DNA from: Alphaproteobacteria bacterium | GTDB lineage: Bacteria; Pseudomonadota; Alphaproteobacteria; Micavibrionales; Micavibrionaceae | Length of the DNA: 51,643 bases | Direction of reading: 5' to 3' | Assembly: GCA_016794305.1 (NCBI GenBank) | Contig: JAEUKN010000009.1 | Span: 1-51,643 of the forward strand | In this document: piece after piece, positions 7,773 through 16,419 of the stretch | Layout: the number at the start of each line of letters is the position of its first letter | Numbering within the stretch: position 1 is the stretch's first letter | Notes under the pieces: model-generated | Database searches by the model: none | Told to the model about the DNA's origin: nothing | Seen by the model: the letters and a program-made list of their open reading frames with translations, nothing else | Program-made: the position numbers and the translations under genes

Positions 7773-8570
7773 TCATACCGGCGTGGTGGTCACGGATGGT
7801 CCGCTTTGCGCCAAATCCGCCAAAATCGTCTCCCCGCCCAATACGCGTTGCCCCACGCTAACCCGCACCGCAACGTGGGACGGGATATAAATATCCGCAC
7901 GCGACCCAAACCGAATGAGCCCATAACGATGCCCCGCGGTCACGGCATCGCCTTCGCGCAATTCATTAATAATGCGCCGCGCCACCAATCCTGCAATCTG
8001 CACAAACCCGATATCCTGACCATTGGCGGTTTCCATTAAAACCGCACTACGTTCATTTTCAATGCTGGCGCGTTCACTGCCGGCATTGAGGAATAATCCG
8101 GGGCGATAGGCAACTTTTTTAATGGTGCCGGAGATGGGAACACGGTTCACATGCACATCAAACACGCTCAAAAACACACTCACGCGGGTGAATTGCCCGT
8201 CTTCATTACCGGGGGCGGTTTCAACGCTCTCACTGGTGAGGGGGATAAGATTAGGGGTGGCGCGCAATTCACGGGGGAGTGGGACATGCTCATCCACCGC
8301 CGTCACGCGCCCGTCAGCGGGGGAGATCACCAGATCAAGCCCCTGTGGCACCATCCGCACCGGATCGCGGAAAAAATATACGCACCAAAGCGTTAACACC
8401 AGTCCGACAAAGCCCAAAACGCCCGAAATCATACCAAGGATAATCGACACAATGGCAAAGCCGATGATAAACGGCCACCCGGCCTTATTGGTGGGGGTCA
8501 GGACCGTTTGGCAAAAAGTTTGCTTCAGGTCAAAAATTGTTTTTTCAAACGCTTCGTTGGTCATGGTCAT
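7773..8570 (-). CDS. psd: Phosphatidylserine decarboxylase proenzyme, short form
   Basis: This pyruvoyl-dependent enzyme converts phosphatidylserine to phosphatidylethanolamine. The 265-residue protein has two adjacent hydrophobic segments near residues 30-65 (WPFIIGFAIVSIILGMISG onward), FFRDPVRMVP, SPADGRV and FLSVFDVHVNRVP. The self-cleavage region near the C-terminus is LIRFGSRADIYIP; cleavage at Gly-Ser would produce the pyruvoyl group, as known for short-form bacterial enzymes. The start ATG at 8570 has GAGCAG just upstream. It is followed by pssA and preceded by the rluB-like gene on the same strand. Confidence 0.95.
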   Translation of the reverse strand: MTMTNEAFEKTIFDLKQTFCQTVLTPTNKAGWPFIIGFAIVSIILGMISGVLGFVGLVLTLWCVYFFRDPVRMVPQGLDLVISPADGRVTAVDEHVPLPRELRATPNLIPLTSESVETAPGNEDGQFTRVSVFLSVFDVHVNRVPISGTIKKVAYRPGLFLNAGSERASIENERSAVLMETANGQDIGFVQIAGLVARRIINELREGDAVTAGHRYGLIRFGSRADIYIPSHVAVRVSVGQRVLGGETILADLAQSGPSVTTTPV

Positions 8571-8654
8571 CTGCTCATTTTTAAAAAATTTAAATTGTAA
8601 TTTAAGTTTGTAGCATAATTTATGGAGTTATAAGAGCAATTTTTATGCTTTTTG

Positions 8655-9500
8655 TTATTCTAACGTCTTTACAATCTCTTGCGGGAGTAATTCGCGCCAG
8701 GCCTTGGGCGGGATTTCAACCACTTCGCCGCGCGGCAATCCCCCCAATTCAAACGGGCCGTAGGATAGGCGCATCAGGCGCGAGACCTGATAGCCCAGTG
8801 CCTCCATCACATTGCGGATTTCACGGTTTTTGCCCTCAGTCAGAGTCATGGTCACCCATAAATTATGCCCGTCTTGTTTTTGCTGGTCATCAACGATGGC
8901 TTCAATTTTGCCATAGCGCACGTTTTTCCACACCAAACCATGTTGGAGTTTTTCAAGTTTTTTGGCCAAAATTTCTTTGCCGCGCCCACCGCCGGCAAAC
9001 ACGCGCACACGGTAGCTGCGTTTTAATCCGCTGGATGGAAGCTCCAAAAGTCGTGACAGCGCGCCGTCATTGGTCAAAAGCAACAACCCTTCGGTGTTTA
9101 AATCGAGCCGCCCGACACTGATCAATCGCGGCAGATTTTGCGGCAGGGAGTCAAATACAGTAGCCCGCCCTTCCGGGTCCTTGGCGGTTGTAATCAGTCC
9201 GGCAGGCTTATGGTACATAAACAGCCGCGGTTGTTGCCGTCGCCCCACATTGTCACCATCCACCTGAATTTGATCGCGTTCGGTTACAAAACTGGCGGGG
9301 GTGGTGACGACATCTCCATTGATCACGATGCGTTTTTGATCAATCATTTTTTCAATGTCACGGCGCGACGCAATACCAAGCCGCGCCAAATATTTGGCGA
9401 TGCGCTCGCCCCGATCAGGGTTATTCAAATCTTTATCATTCAAATTCTCCGGCGGTGTGGTTTTGGGTGGATAATTTTTGCTTTTTTTCTCTTCAGTCAT
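8655..9500 (-). CDS. rluB: rRNA pseudouridine synthase, RsuA/RluB family
   Basis: The protein isomerises a uridine in rRNA, in RluB's case in 23S rRNA helix 89. It has an S4 RNA-binding domain (RIAKYLARLGIASRRDIEKM, then RIVINGDVV) near residues 35-85. The catalytic motif VGRLDLNTEGLLLLTNDG carries the nucleophilic Asp. The late motif LTEGKNREIRNVMEALG is also present. It is 281 residues from the ATG at 9500, which has AGGACC upstream; an in-frame ATG at 9527 would overlap tadA. The divergent neighbour tadA starts only 13 bp away. RluB is the most likely member, but RsuA or RluE/F specificity cannot be excluded. Confidence 0.88.
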   Translation of the reverse strand: MTEEKKSKNYPPKTTPPENLNDKDLNNPDRGERIAKYLARLGIASRRDIEKMIDQKRIVINGDVVTTPASFVTERDQIQVDGDNVGRRQQPRLFMYHKPAGLITTAKDPEGRATVFDSLPQNLPRLISVGRLDLNTEGLLLLTNDGALSRLLELPSSGLKRSYRVRVFAGGGRGKEILAKKLEKLQHGLVWKNVRYGKIEAIVDDQQKQDGHNLWVTMTLTEGKNREIRNVMEALGYQVSRLMRLSYGPFELGGLPRGEVVEIPPKAWRELLPQEIVKTLE

Positions 9501-9513
9501 TACAAAGGGTCCT

Positions 9514-10002
9514 ATGTTAGAATCCATCCACCATACAAGAATGCGCGCCGCACTGGAAGAGGCTCATCTCGCATTTGCGCGCGATGAAGTCCCGATCGGG
9601 GCTGTGGCAGTTCACAGCGTCAGCGGAGAGATCATGGCCCGCGCCGGCAATCGCACGCGGGAATTATGCGACCCCACCGCGCATGCTGAAATGCAAATTA
9701 TTCGTGAAATTTGTCGGCTTGAGTGCGCGCAACGTGCCCCCGAATATGATATTTACATCACATTGGAACCATGCCCGATGTGTGCGGCGGCACTGAGTTA
9801 TGCCCGCGTGCGCACAATTTATTTCGGCGCGAGTGATGTCAAAAGCGGTGCGTTGACATCCTCCATTCAGCTTTATTCATTTTCACCGCTTCACCACAAA
9901 CCCGTTGTGATTCCAGGGGTTTTGGCTGATCCGTGTGCGCAAATTTTAAAAGATTTTTTTGCCCAAAAGCGTGCGCAAAAAAATGCAGTTGAGATGATTT
10001 GA
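9514..10002 (+). CDS. tadA: tRNA-specific adenosine deaminase TadA
   Basis: TadA deaminates A34 to inosine in tRNA-Arg(ACG). The 162-residue protein shows the zinc-dependent cytidine deaminase fold: DEVPIGAVAV, HAEMQIIRE (zinc His and catalytic Glu) and PCPMCAAALSYARV (two zinc Cys), then YFGASDVKSGA. The start at 9514 gives a normal N-terminus (MLESIHHTRMRAALEEA) and follows AAAGGG at close spacing; an in-frame upstream extension overlaps the rluB start. The arrangement with a divergent RsuA/RluB-type gene is common in alphaproteobacteria. Confidence 0.95.
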   Translation: MLESIHHTRMRAALEEAHLAFARDEVPIGAVAVHSVSGEIMARAGNRTRELCDPTAHAEMQIIREICRLECAQRAPEYDIYITLEPCPMCAAALSYARVRTIYFGASDVKSGALTSSIQLYSFSPLHHKPVVIPGVLADPCAQILKDFFAQKRAQKNAVEMI

Positions 10003-10109
10003 TTGAAATCAGGAATAAAAATTTGTCCCGCAAATCACGATAATTCTTTCGTTAAAAAATAAGATTTTTTTTCATGCAAAAAAAACTTTGTAATCAAAAA
10101 AATTTGTGA

Positions 10110-10268
10110 TAGATTCTGTGTCAAGGAAAAAATTTTTCTTTAAAAAATATACCTCATCAGGACCGACTTCGAATGACTTTTGATCCACACGATTCTCAAA
10201 AGTTGCTCTAACAAAAGTCCGAAATTCAAAAAAGGTGTTTGCTCAAGGGCAGCACCTTTTTTATTTTG
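10110..10268 (+). ncRNA. Possible small RNA ending at an intrinsic terminator
   Basis: A weak promoter-like pair, TTTGTA near 10087 and TAGATT near 10110 with 17-bp spacing, precedes a stretch with inverted repeats and the terminator at 10228-10268. It could equally be the 3' untranslated region of tadA. No known RNA family is recognised. Confidence 0.2.
10228..10268 (+). terminator. Intrinsic terminator
   Basis: AAAAGGTGTTTGC and GGCAGCACCTTTT form a GC-containing stem around a short loop, followed by TTTTTTATTTT. It would end transcripts from tadA or from the possible small RNA. Confidence 0.8.
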
Positions 10269-10361
10269 TTCCTCTCCAAAATTTGGGTATGATAATCCTG
10301 CATGGGGCGCTATTTCACTTCGTTTAATCCCCTTGTAATTCCTTGCCTATGAGGTTGCCTG

Positions 10362-11786
10362 ATGACTCCATCCTATATTTCCACACGTACTATGCAAGGC
10401 GCAGAGTCCGGTCATTCTTTCGATGAAATTTTGCTCAAAGGTTTGGCGGATGATGGCGGGTTGTTTGTCCCCCAGCAATGGCCCGTGATCAATTCCACTG
10501 CTACCTCCGCCTCTCTGGCCTATACTGAAATGGCGGAGGAGATTTTATCACTCTTCACGGGTGAGAGCTTCGCGCGCGAGGAGTTGCGAGCGATCATAAA
10601 TCAAACCTATTCACCCCAAAATTTCCGTGATGAAGCCATTACGCCGCTCCAAAAAATCGGTGACTCCACTTACCTTATGGAGTTGTTTCACGGCCCGACC
10701 TTGGCGTTTAAAGATTTAGCCCTGCAATTATTGGGGCGGTTATTTGATGCCGTCCTGGCGCGCAGCCAACAAAAAATTCATATTCTGGGGGCCACATCGG
10801 GTGATACGGGTTCGGCGGCGATTGAGGCATGTCGCAATCGCGCCAATATCACGATCACTATTCTTCACCCCCATGGTCGCACGTCCGAAATTCAACGGCG
10901 ACAAATGACCTCGATAATGGATGATAATGTTCACAATATCGCGATTGAGGGCAGCTTTGATGACTGCCAAAATCTGGTCAAGCAAGCCTTCGCCGATGAA
11001 GATTTGAAACGGCGCAAACATATCTCGGCGATTAATTCCATCAACTGGGCGCGGATTGCGGCGCAAATTGTGTATTATGTGGTTGCGGCGCGCAGGTTGG
11101 GGAGCAGCTTGGGGAATGTGGGGGTCAAAACCGCCTTTGCCGTTCCCACGGGCAATTTTGGCAATGTCTATGCCGCGTGGGCCGCGCGCAAAATGGGGGC
11201 CGCGATTGGGCCGCTCATTATCGGATCCAACCGCAACGATATTTTAACCCGGTTTTTTGAAACCGGCGAAATGAAACTTCATGAGGTTACACCGAGCCTG
11301 AGCCCCAGCATGGATATTCAAATCTCAAGCAATTTTGAACGATATTTATTTGAATGTCTGGATCGTGATGCTGCGCAGCTCCGCTCCTTGATGATGCAAT
11401 TCCGCTCAAGCGGGTCGTTCCGTTTGCCTGATCATCTGTGGCAAAAATCCCGCCGCGAATTTTATGCGCTGAGGTGCTCTGACGAAGACACCATCGCAAC
11501 CATCCGCAATTTGTATGACAGCACAGGGGTGATTATTGATCCGCATACGGCTGTGGGGCTTCATGCACTCACCCATTCACCCATCAGCAATCCGCGGCAT
11601 GAGGATTATTTTGCAGGCCCCAAAGTGGCCATGGCCTGCGCCCACCCCGCCAAGTTCCCAGATGTAGTGGAGCGCGCCATTGGCGTGAGGCCGGCTTTGC
11701 CTGATTTCCTCTCTGATCTGCTCGAACGCCGTGAGAAATATACGGTTTTGCCCAATGATTATGAGGCGTTAAAAAAGTTAATTTGA
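10362..11786 (+). CDS. thrC: Threonine synthase
   Basis: This PLP enzyme converts O-phospho-L-homoserine to L-threonine, the last step of the pathway that begins with the homoserine dehydrogenase at 19296. The 474-residue protein shows the class-typical N-terminus (YISTRTMQG...FDEILLKGLADDGGLFVP), the PLP lysine in HGPTLAFKDLALQLLGRL, and the phosphate-binding ATSGDTGSAA. FAVPTGNFGNVYAAWAARKM is also typical. The length fits the fungal/proteobacterial long form. GAGG about 9 bp before the ATG supports the start. The 3' end overlaps the convergent neighbour by 9 bp. Confidence 0.96.
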   Translation: MTPSYISTRTMQGAESGHSFDEILLKGLADDGGLFVPQQWPVINSTATSASLAYTEMAEEILSLFTGESFAREELRAIINQTYSPQNFRDEAITPLQKIGDSTYLMELFHGPTLAFKDLALQLLGRLFDAVLARSQQKIHILGATSGDTGSAAIEACRNRANITITILHPHGRTSEIQRRQMTSIMDDNVHNIAIEGSFDDCQNLVKQAFADEDLKRRKHISAINSINWARIAAQIVYYVVAARRLGSSLGNVGVKTAFAVPTGNFGNVYAAWAARKMGAAIGPLIIGSNRNDILTRFFETGEMKLHEVTPSLSPSMDIQISSNFERYLFECLDRDAAQLRSLMMQFRSSGSFRLPDHLWQKSRREFYALRCSDEDTIATIRNLYDSTGVIIDPHTAVGLHALTHSPISNPRHEDYFAGPKVAMACAHPAKFPDVVERAIGVRPALPDFLSDLLERREKYTVLPNDYEALKKLI

Positions 11787-12149
11787 TCGCCTATTCGCGG
11801 CACGATCGCAATATTGCAAATACACTGACATCCACCCCTGAACCGATCGGAATTTGCTAGGTGGAGTCACAGGATTCTCAGAGTCCGGAAGGGCGCGACC
11901 CTTCATGCGATAATAACGACCTAAGGCACGTAATTTGCGTCGAAGCCGCTCAATGGCTTGATCAGGACTGTGGGCAACCGCTTGCAACTCCGGCAGGACT
12001 GATAAAATTGCCTTATAAGAATGTGCGTGTGTGGTATTGTGTGCATCACTTGGTGAGCCATGTTGAACATTGTGACAGTGCAGTTCACTGGCTAGCTCAT
12101 TGGCATCTTTATATGGGATGCACTCAATCCAATAACCTCTACGCGGCAT
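11778..12149 (-). CDS. Small protein with HicB-like fold signature, orphan
   Basis: The product is 123 residues. It is not confidently recognised. The pattern SVLPELQAVAHSPDQAIERLRRKL...ALPDSENPVTPP resembles HicB-family antitoxins: a target-loop strand, then an EA..A...L helix, then a DG..LP.P turn. No HicA-like mRNA interferase gene is adjacent and no C-terminal DNA-binding domain is visible. The middle is His-rich (HCHNVQHG...HNTTHAHS). The ATG at 12149 follows GGGAG with 5-bp spacing and is preferred to the TTG at 12167. It overlaps the thrC stop convergently. Confidence 0.6.
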   Translation of the reverse strand: MPRRGYWIECIPYKDANELASELHCHNVQHGSPSDAHNTTHAHSYKAILSVLPELQAVAHSPDQAIERLRRKLRALGRYYRMKGRALPDSENPVTPPSKFRSVQGWMSVYLQYCDRAANRRSN

Positions 12150-12361
12150 GGATGCTCCCTTTTTCAAAATTTCTTATAGTGAAGTGATAAGATTACTTAT
12201 ACCATAAAACATTCGCAAAAGCAAAATGATCGCGGACGAAAAACATGGCCACCAGCAAAAATATCGCCATGACAAGGGGCGGCGAGTATGATAGTCTGTG
12301 CGAACACTGAACCGTAGTCACGGTCGGATAATCCCTTTTTTCGATATTTTTGGAGCTTGCG

Positions 12362-13843
12362 ATGGCGTTTTCGCGCGGATCTTTTTCCTTCTCTTATTCG
12401 CTTTCTTTTCCTTTGAGGTTATTGTGCAGCGCGGCAGTTTTGCTGGCTTTGCCGCATTGTGCCTTAGCCGATGATGCCAAACCCGCAAAGGATGTTCCTG
12501 TTCTTTCAGACACAAAGACCACCCCACAAAAAACTGATCCGCAAGAAACTTATCGCCAGCTTTCGATGTTTGGCGAGGCGTTTGAACGTGTGCGCGAAAA
12601 ATATGTTGAACCGGTGAGCGATGAAAAATTGGTGGAATATGCGATTAAGGGCATGTTGTCCAACCTTGATCCGCACTCCGATTATATGACGGCCAAAGAT
12701 TTTGATGACATGAAGGTGCAAACCAAGGGTGAGTTTGGCGGATTGGGGATTGAGGTGACGATGGAGGACGGCGTTGTCAAGGTGATCTCACCCATTGATG
12801 ATACGCCGGCCTTTCGTGCGGGGATTAAGGCCGGGGACTTGATCACCCACATCAATAAAAAACCGATTATCGGTATGACACTGGCCGATGCGGTCGATCA
12901 AATGCGTGGAAAAATCGGTACCAATGTTGAGATTACGGTACGGCGCGAGAATGTGGCGGAACCGTTAATCATGACCCTCAAACGCGATGTGATTAAAATT
13001 CAGCCGGTTAAATCGCGCGTTATTGATGGCTCGGTTGCCTATATCCGCATCAATCAATTTAACCGCAATACGTTTGACGGATTGAAAGATGCGATTGAAA
13101 AAACCCAAAAAGAAGCCGGGGAAAAATTGGGCGGATATGTGATAGATTTGCGCAATAATCCGGGCGGATTGTTGGATCAGGCGATTGCGGTGTCGGATGC
13201 GTTCCTCAATCAGGGGGAAATCGTATCAACCCGCGGCCGCGAAGAAACCGACATTAAACGCGATAATGCCCTGCCCGGTGATTTAACGGGTGGGTTGCCG
13301 ATTGTGGTGTTGATCAATGGCGGGTCGGCTTCGGCTTCGGAAATCGTTGCGGGCGCGTTACAGGACCATCGCCGCGCCGTGTTGATGGGCACCAGATCAT
13401 TTGGTAAAGGCTCTGTTCAGACTGTCATCCCAATCGCCGGGGATGGGGCCTTGCGCCTCACCACTGCGCGGTATTTCACCCCGTCGGGACGGTCGATTCA
13501 GGGTAAGGGCATTGATCCCGATATTGTGGTGGACCAAGCCAAAATCGAAAAATTGGAAGAAATGGGCATCCATGAAGAGGATTTGAAAGGCGCGCTCAGC
13601 AACCCCAACAAACCTCAGAATGGTGATAGCAAAAGCGCACCGTCCTTTGCACCGATGGATGAGAATGCCCCAGAGTCATCTCCTGATGATAAATCTGACA
13701 GCAAAAATGGCGGTAAAGATGCAACCAAAGGATCTGCAGGGGCTGCTGTGGCGCCGCTATTTGGCGATGTTGACAAGGATTACCAATTGGCGCGCGCGGT
13801 TGATTTGCTCCATGGATTGAGTTTGATGCAAAAAGATAAATAA
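12362..13843 (+). CDS. ctpA: Carboxy-terminal processing protease CtpA (S41 family)
   Basis: This periplasmic Ser/Lys protease trims or degrades envelope proteins and, in related bacteria, controls peptidoglycan hydrolases. A signal peptide runs over about the first 35 residues (hydrophobic LRLLCSAAVLLALPHCALA). The PDZ domain includes GEFGGLGIEVTMEDGVVKV and AGDLITHINKK. The catalytic Ser is in NGGSASASEIVAGAL and the Lys in GTRSFGKGSVQT. The C-terminal 80 residues are a low-complexity, Ser/Asp/Lys-rich segment. The ATG at 12362 has GGAG 8 bp upstream, so it is preferred to an in-frame TTG at 12350. The next gene is the divergent deacetylase, a conserved pairing. Confidence 0.95.
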   Translation: MAFSRGSFSFSYSLSFPLRLLCSAAVLLALPHCALADDAKPAKDVPVLSDTKTTPQKTDPQETYRQLSMFGEAFERVREKYVEPVSDEKLVEYAIKGMLSNLDPHSDYMTAKDFDDMKVQTKGEFGGLGIEVTMEDGVVKVISPIDDTPAFRAGIKAGDLITHINKKPIIGMTLADAVDQMRGKIGTNVEITVRRENVAEPLIMTLKRDVIKIQPVKSRVIDGSVAYIRINQFNRNTFDGLKDAIEKTQKEAGEKLGGYVIDLRNNPGGLLDQAIAVSDAFLNQGEIVSTRGREETDIKRDNALPGDLTGGLPIVVLINGGSASASEIVAGALQDHRRAVLMGTRSFGKGSVQTVIPIAGDGALRLTTARYFTPSGRSIQGKGIDPDIVVDQAKIEKLEEMGIHEEDLKGALSNPNKPQNGDSKSAPSFAPMDENAPESSPDDKSDSKNGGKDATKGSAGAAVAPLFGDVDKDYQLARAVDLLHGLSLMQKDK

Positions 13844-13900
13844 ATCCTCCACCCCGTGGTGGATAGATTTGGTTGATATATTTGGCGGATAAAGTCCGGA

Positions 13901-15208
13901 ATGGCAAAATCCCTCCCTCCTCTCTCTCACCCCGCGCCGGTTCGTTCGGCGCCCGGTGCGGCTCACCCCCCAAACTCGGGTGAAGGAGGGTGGAGGAATT
14001 ATTTCCACGGCGCAACATTTCTGGGATCGCTCATTGGTTTGCTGGTTATAGTGGCGGCGGCCATTGGGTGGTTGATGGTCTCGCTCCCGGATTACTCGTC
14101 ACCTAGCTCTCATGAGTCTGCTCCGCCGCCCACAACGGATGTTCCGCTTATTACATCGGGGGTTGTGGCGGAAATGAATTTGACTCAACCAGATCAATCC
14201 CAACACGATACGACACAGACTGACTCCCCCGCGGACGAAGGCCTTGGGGATCACGCCTCCGCCCATACACCACCCGCACATCCTGCGCCGCCTGATACTG
14301 CTTCCCCTGATCCCACATCCGCGCATGAGGATGGAACAAATACTCATCCCGATGCCCATCATGAATCAGCCGCACCCAATATGGTCTCCCTAACCCCCGT
14401 GAGCGACAAGGATGATCATGATTTTTATGAACCGACCAAGCTGGGGGATTTGCCCATTCGGCGTGCTAAGGACGGGCAATCTGTGTTTGATCGCTATAAA
14501 ATCGCCACTCACCCGGGCGCAAATGCCAAGGGCGTGATCAGTTTGGTGATTGCGGATTTTGGCCTCTCTGCGCATGATATCACCACCTTGAATGACTCGG
14601 GCCTCACGCAAATCAGCGTGATTTTTTCACCCTATACCAAGGATTTGCAAAAGAAAATTGACACGGTGCGCGGGTTGCAAGTTGAACCATGGATCAACGC
14701 GCCGGTTGAAGATGACAATTTTGGTGAGAATGACCCGGGCCCCTATAGCCTAATTTCAGGTCTGAATGATGATCAAAATGCGTTGCGACTGATGACGATT
14801 TTGGCATCGGCCAAGCATGTGCCGGGGGTGGTTTTTCTCAATCCTCCCAATTTTGCGGCGGCCCCTGATGCTCTTGCGGCGATTATCGGTCAAATGGACA
14901 GGCGTGGCGTGGCCTTGGCTTCAGCGGCGGCGGCAACAGATGACTTAAGCGCGCAGGCGGCACAAAAATTTCCCAATTTGGTGTTTTTACACGGGGCCAC
15001 ATGGATTGACGGCGGCGTGGACCAGGATGTATTTACCCAAGATTTGAAAAAGATTGAAACTCAGGCACTCTCCACCGGTTCAGCCATGATGGTGATCCCG
15101 ATGCAACCCGCATCTCTTAAAACTCTTCAACAATGGCAAAAAACTTTGGGCGCGCGGGGGCTTGAACTCGCCCCCCTTTCCGCCCTCAAAACCTATGGCG
15201 GTCATTAA
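13901..15208 (+). CDS. Divergent polysaccharide deacetylase family protein
   Basis: The 435-residue protein has one transmembrane segment near residues 45-65 (FLGSLIGLLVIVAAAIGWLM). A Pro/Ser/His-rich linker of about 100 residues follows, then a C-terminal domain of the divergent polysaccharide deacetylase (YibQ-like) family from about residue 205. Markers are ISLVIADFGLS, DPGPYSLISGLNDDQNALRL and LVFLHGATW. In many members the first motif reads IDDLG; here it is ADFG, so the metal-dependent activity is doubtful. It probably sits in the periplasm, anchored to the inner membrane, and pairs with ctpA upstream. The first 30 codons coincide with an imperfect palindrome (13907-13996), so the N-terminus is uncertain. 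Confidence 0.8.
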   Translation: MAKSLPPLSHPAPVRSAPGAAHPPNSGEGGWRNYFHGATFLGSLIGLLVIVAAAIGWLMVSLPDYSSPSSHESAPPPTTDVPLITSGVVAEMNLTQPDQSQHDTTQTDSPADEGLGDHASAHTPPAHPAPPDTASPDPTSAHEDGTNTHPDAHHESAAPNMVSLTPVSDKDDHDFYEPTKLGDLPIRRAKDGQSVFDRYKIATHPGANAKGVISLVIADFGLSAHDITTLNDSGLTQISVIFSPYTKDLQKKIDTVRGLQVEPWINAPVEDDNFGENDPGPYSLISGLNDDQNALRLMTILASAKHVPGVVFLNPPNFAAAPDALAAIIGQMDRRGVALASAAAATDDLSAQAAQKFPNLVFLHGATWIDGGVDQDVFTQDLKKIETQALSTGSAMMVIPMQPASLKTLQQWQKTLGARGLELAPLSALKTYGGH

Positions 15209-15365
15209 CATGAATTCTTAAGGATTTTCTATTATATGGAATGAAGGAACATTTTATAGTAACCTGATTATAGTGACCTGGGCGGTGTTTTATTCGGAAA
15301 GAAAAGGAAGTATCCCCTGTAAAGTGGCTGTTATGTAATTGTGTAATCCTAAGAAAGACTCACTG

Positions 15366-15764
15366 ATGGCATTGATTATTGACTTAAAACCTAATGAAAA
15401 AATCCTGATTGGATCGGCCATTATCAGTAATGATAAGCAACGGACACGGCTTCATATCGCCGGGGATACGCCCATCTTACGTGAAAAAGATATCATGACG
15501 GAAGAGGACGCAACCTCGCCCTGTAAGAAAATTTATTTTCTCATTCAATGTATGTATTTGGCCCGCAACCCGCGTGAATATCACCCAAAATATTTTGAAT
15601 TATTGCGCATGATTCAGTCGGCTGTTCCGTCCACTGCCGTCTTTTTCACCCGAATTAATGTGTTTATTGTGCAGGGACAATATTATAAGGCACTGCGTGA
15701 AGCCCGCGACCTGGTCCAGCATGAGGATGAATTGCTTAAAGCCAGCGGAGTAACGGCGTTATAA
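15366..15764 (+). CDS. flbT: Flagellar biosynthesis repressor FlbT
   Basis: FlbT is an alphaproteobacterial post-transcriptional regulator that binds the 5' leader of flagellin mRNA and ties its translation to assembly of the basal body and hook. The 132-residue protein has family features: LIIDLKPNEKILIGSAIISN, the short KTRL-like strand, ILREKDIM and the C-terminal helix region ALREARDLVQHED. The start at 15366 gives the usual MALxIDLKPxE N-terminus. FlaF, its common partner, is not adjacent, and the flagellar genes in this window are 27 kb away. It overlaps convergent trmL by 6 bp. Confidence 0.93.
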   Translation: MALIIDLKPNEKILIGSAIISNDKQRTRLHIAGDTPILREKDIMTEEDATSPCKKIYFLIQCMYLARNPREYHPKYFELLRMIQSAVPSTAVFFTRINVFIVQGQYYKALREARDLVQHEDELLKASGVTAL

Positions 15765-16253
15765 TCGCCGGCCCTGTAATTGCTGGCTCTGCAATTGCCG
15801 CAATGCCTCGCTCAAAATAATTGCACCGGCCATGGCGATGTTGAAGGACCGCGCGTGCGGGGCCATCGGAATCACCACACGATCAGGAATTTGCGCATGA
15901 ATTTCCGGCGGGACACCGGCGCTTTCACGACCAAGCAGCAAAATATCCCCCGGAGAAAATCGAAATTCGGTATAGGGAACGCTGGCCTTTGTGGATAATA
16001 ACACCAACCGCCGCGCGGCATAGTGCCCGCAAAACCGATCCCACGAAGCATGGCGATGGATTTTGGCTATATCAAAATAATCCATGGCCGAATTTTTGAT
16101 TTTGCGCTCATCCCAAATAAATCCAAAAGGCTCAATCAGGTCCAACGGTACGTCAAACCCGGCACATAACCGAATGAGCGCCCCGGTATTTTGGGGAATA
16201 TCAGGTTGATAAGCCGCCAGGCGGAGCGAATGTGCAGCTTCGGTTTTAATCAT
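15759..16253 (-). CDS. trmL: tRNA (cytidine(34)-2'-O)-methyltransferase TrmL
   Basis: This SPOUT-class enzyme methylates the wobble nucleotide of tRNA-Leu isoacceptors using SAM. The 164-residue sequence shows the expected blocks: LAAYQPDIPQNTGALIRLCA, PFGFIWDERKIKNSAMDY, ILLLGRESAGVPPE and VVIPMAPHARSFNIAMAGAI, the last forming the trefoil-knot SAM site. Length is normal. No clear ribosome binding site precedes the ATG. It ends in an overlap with flbT. Confidence 0.93.
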   Translation of the reverse strand: MIKTEAAHSLRLAAYQPDIPQNTGALIRLCAGFDVPLDLIEPFGFIWDERKIKNSAMDYFDIAKIHRHASWDRFCGHYAARRLVLLSTKASVPYTEFRFSPGDILLLGRESAGVPPEIHAQIPDRVVIPMAPHARSFNIAMAGAIILSEALRQLQSQQLQGRRL

Positions 16254-16310
16254 TTTTGTGTTTTACAATGTTGGGTCATAAAAAGATGGGCCATAAAAGG
16301 CGGCGTTTTG

Positions 16311-16415
16311 TAGAGCATTTTGCGATTAAGTGGAATCCGGTTAATCGCAACAAAATGCGACCAAACAAATACTTAGACCATTTTTTTGACTCTACGTAAC
16401 CAAAAAATGGTCTAG
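16311..16415. repeat. Double-hairpin intergenic repeat, copy C (inverted)
   Basis: Same family as 3866-3970, in the opposite orientation. Relative to copy B, one base pair of hairpin 2 changes on both sides (TACG/CGTA to TGCG/CGCA), which keeps the pairing. It lies just before the 3' end of the M48 gene. Confidence 0.85.
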
Positions 16416-16419
16416 CCAA

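Larger units (their letters stand above)
10003..10361. other. Intergenic region between tadA and thrC
   Basis: A 359-bp AT-rich gap with no supported ORF. It contains a strong intrinsic terminator at 10228-10268 and, before it, interleaved inverted repeats (ACTTTTGA/TCAAAAGT and GACTTTTG/CAAAAGTC) between about 10175 and 10220 that suggest a structured transcript. Confidence 0.6.

Noticed and set aside
13847..13866. Hairpin TCCACC/GGTGGA after ctpA as terminator
   Set aside because: There is no following T-run and the stem is short; ctpA and the next gene may be co-transcribed.
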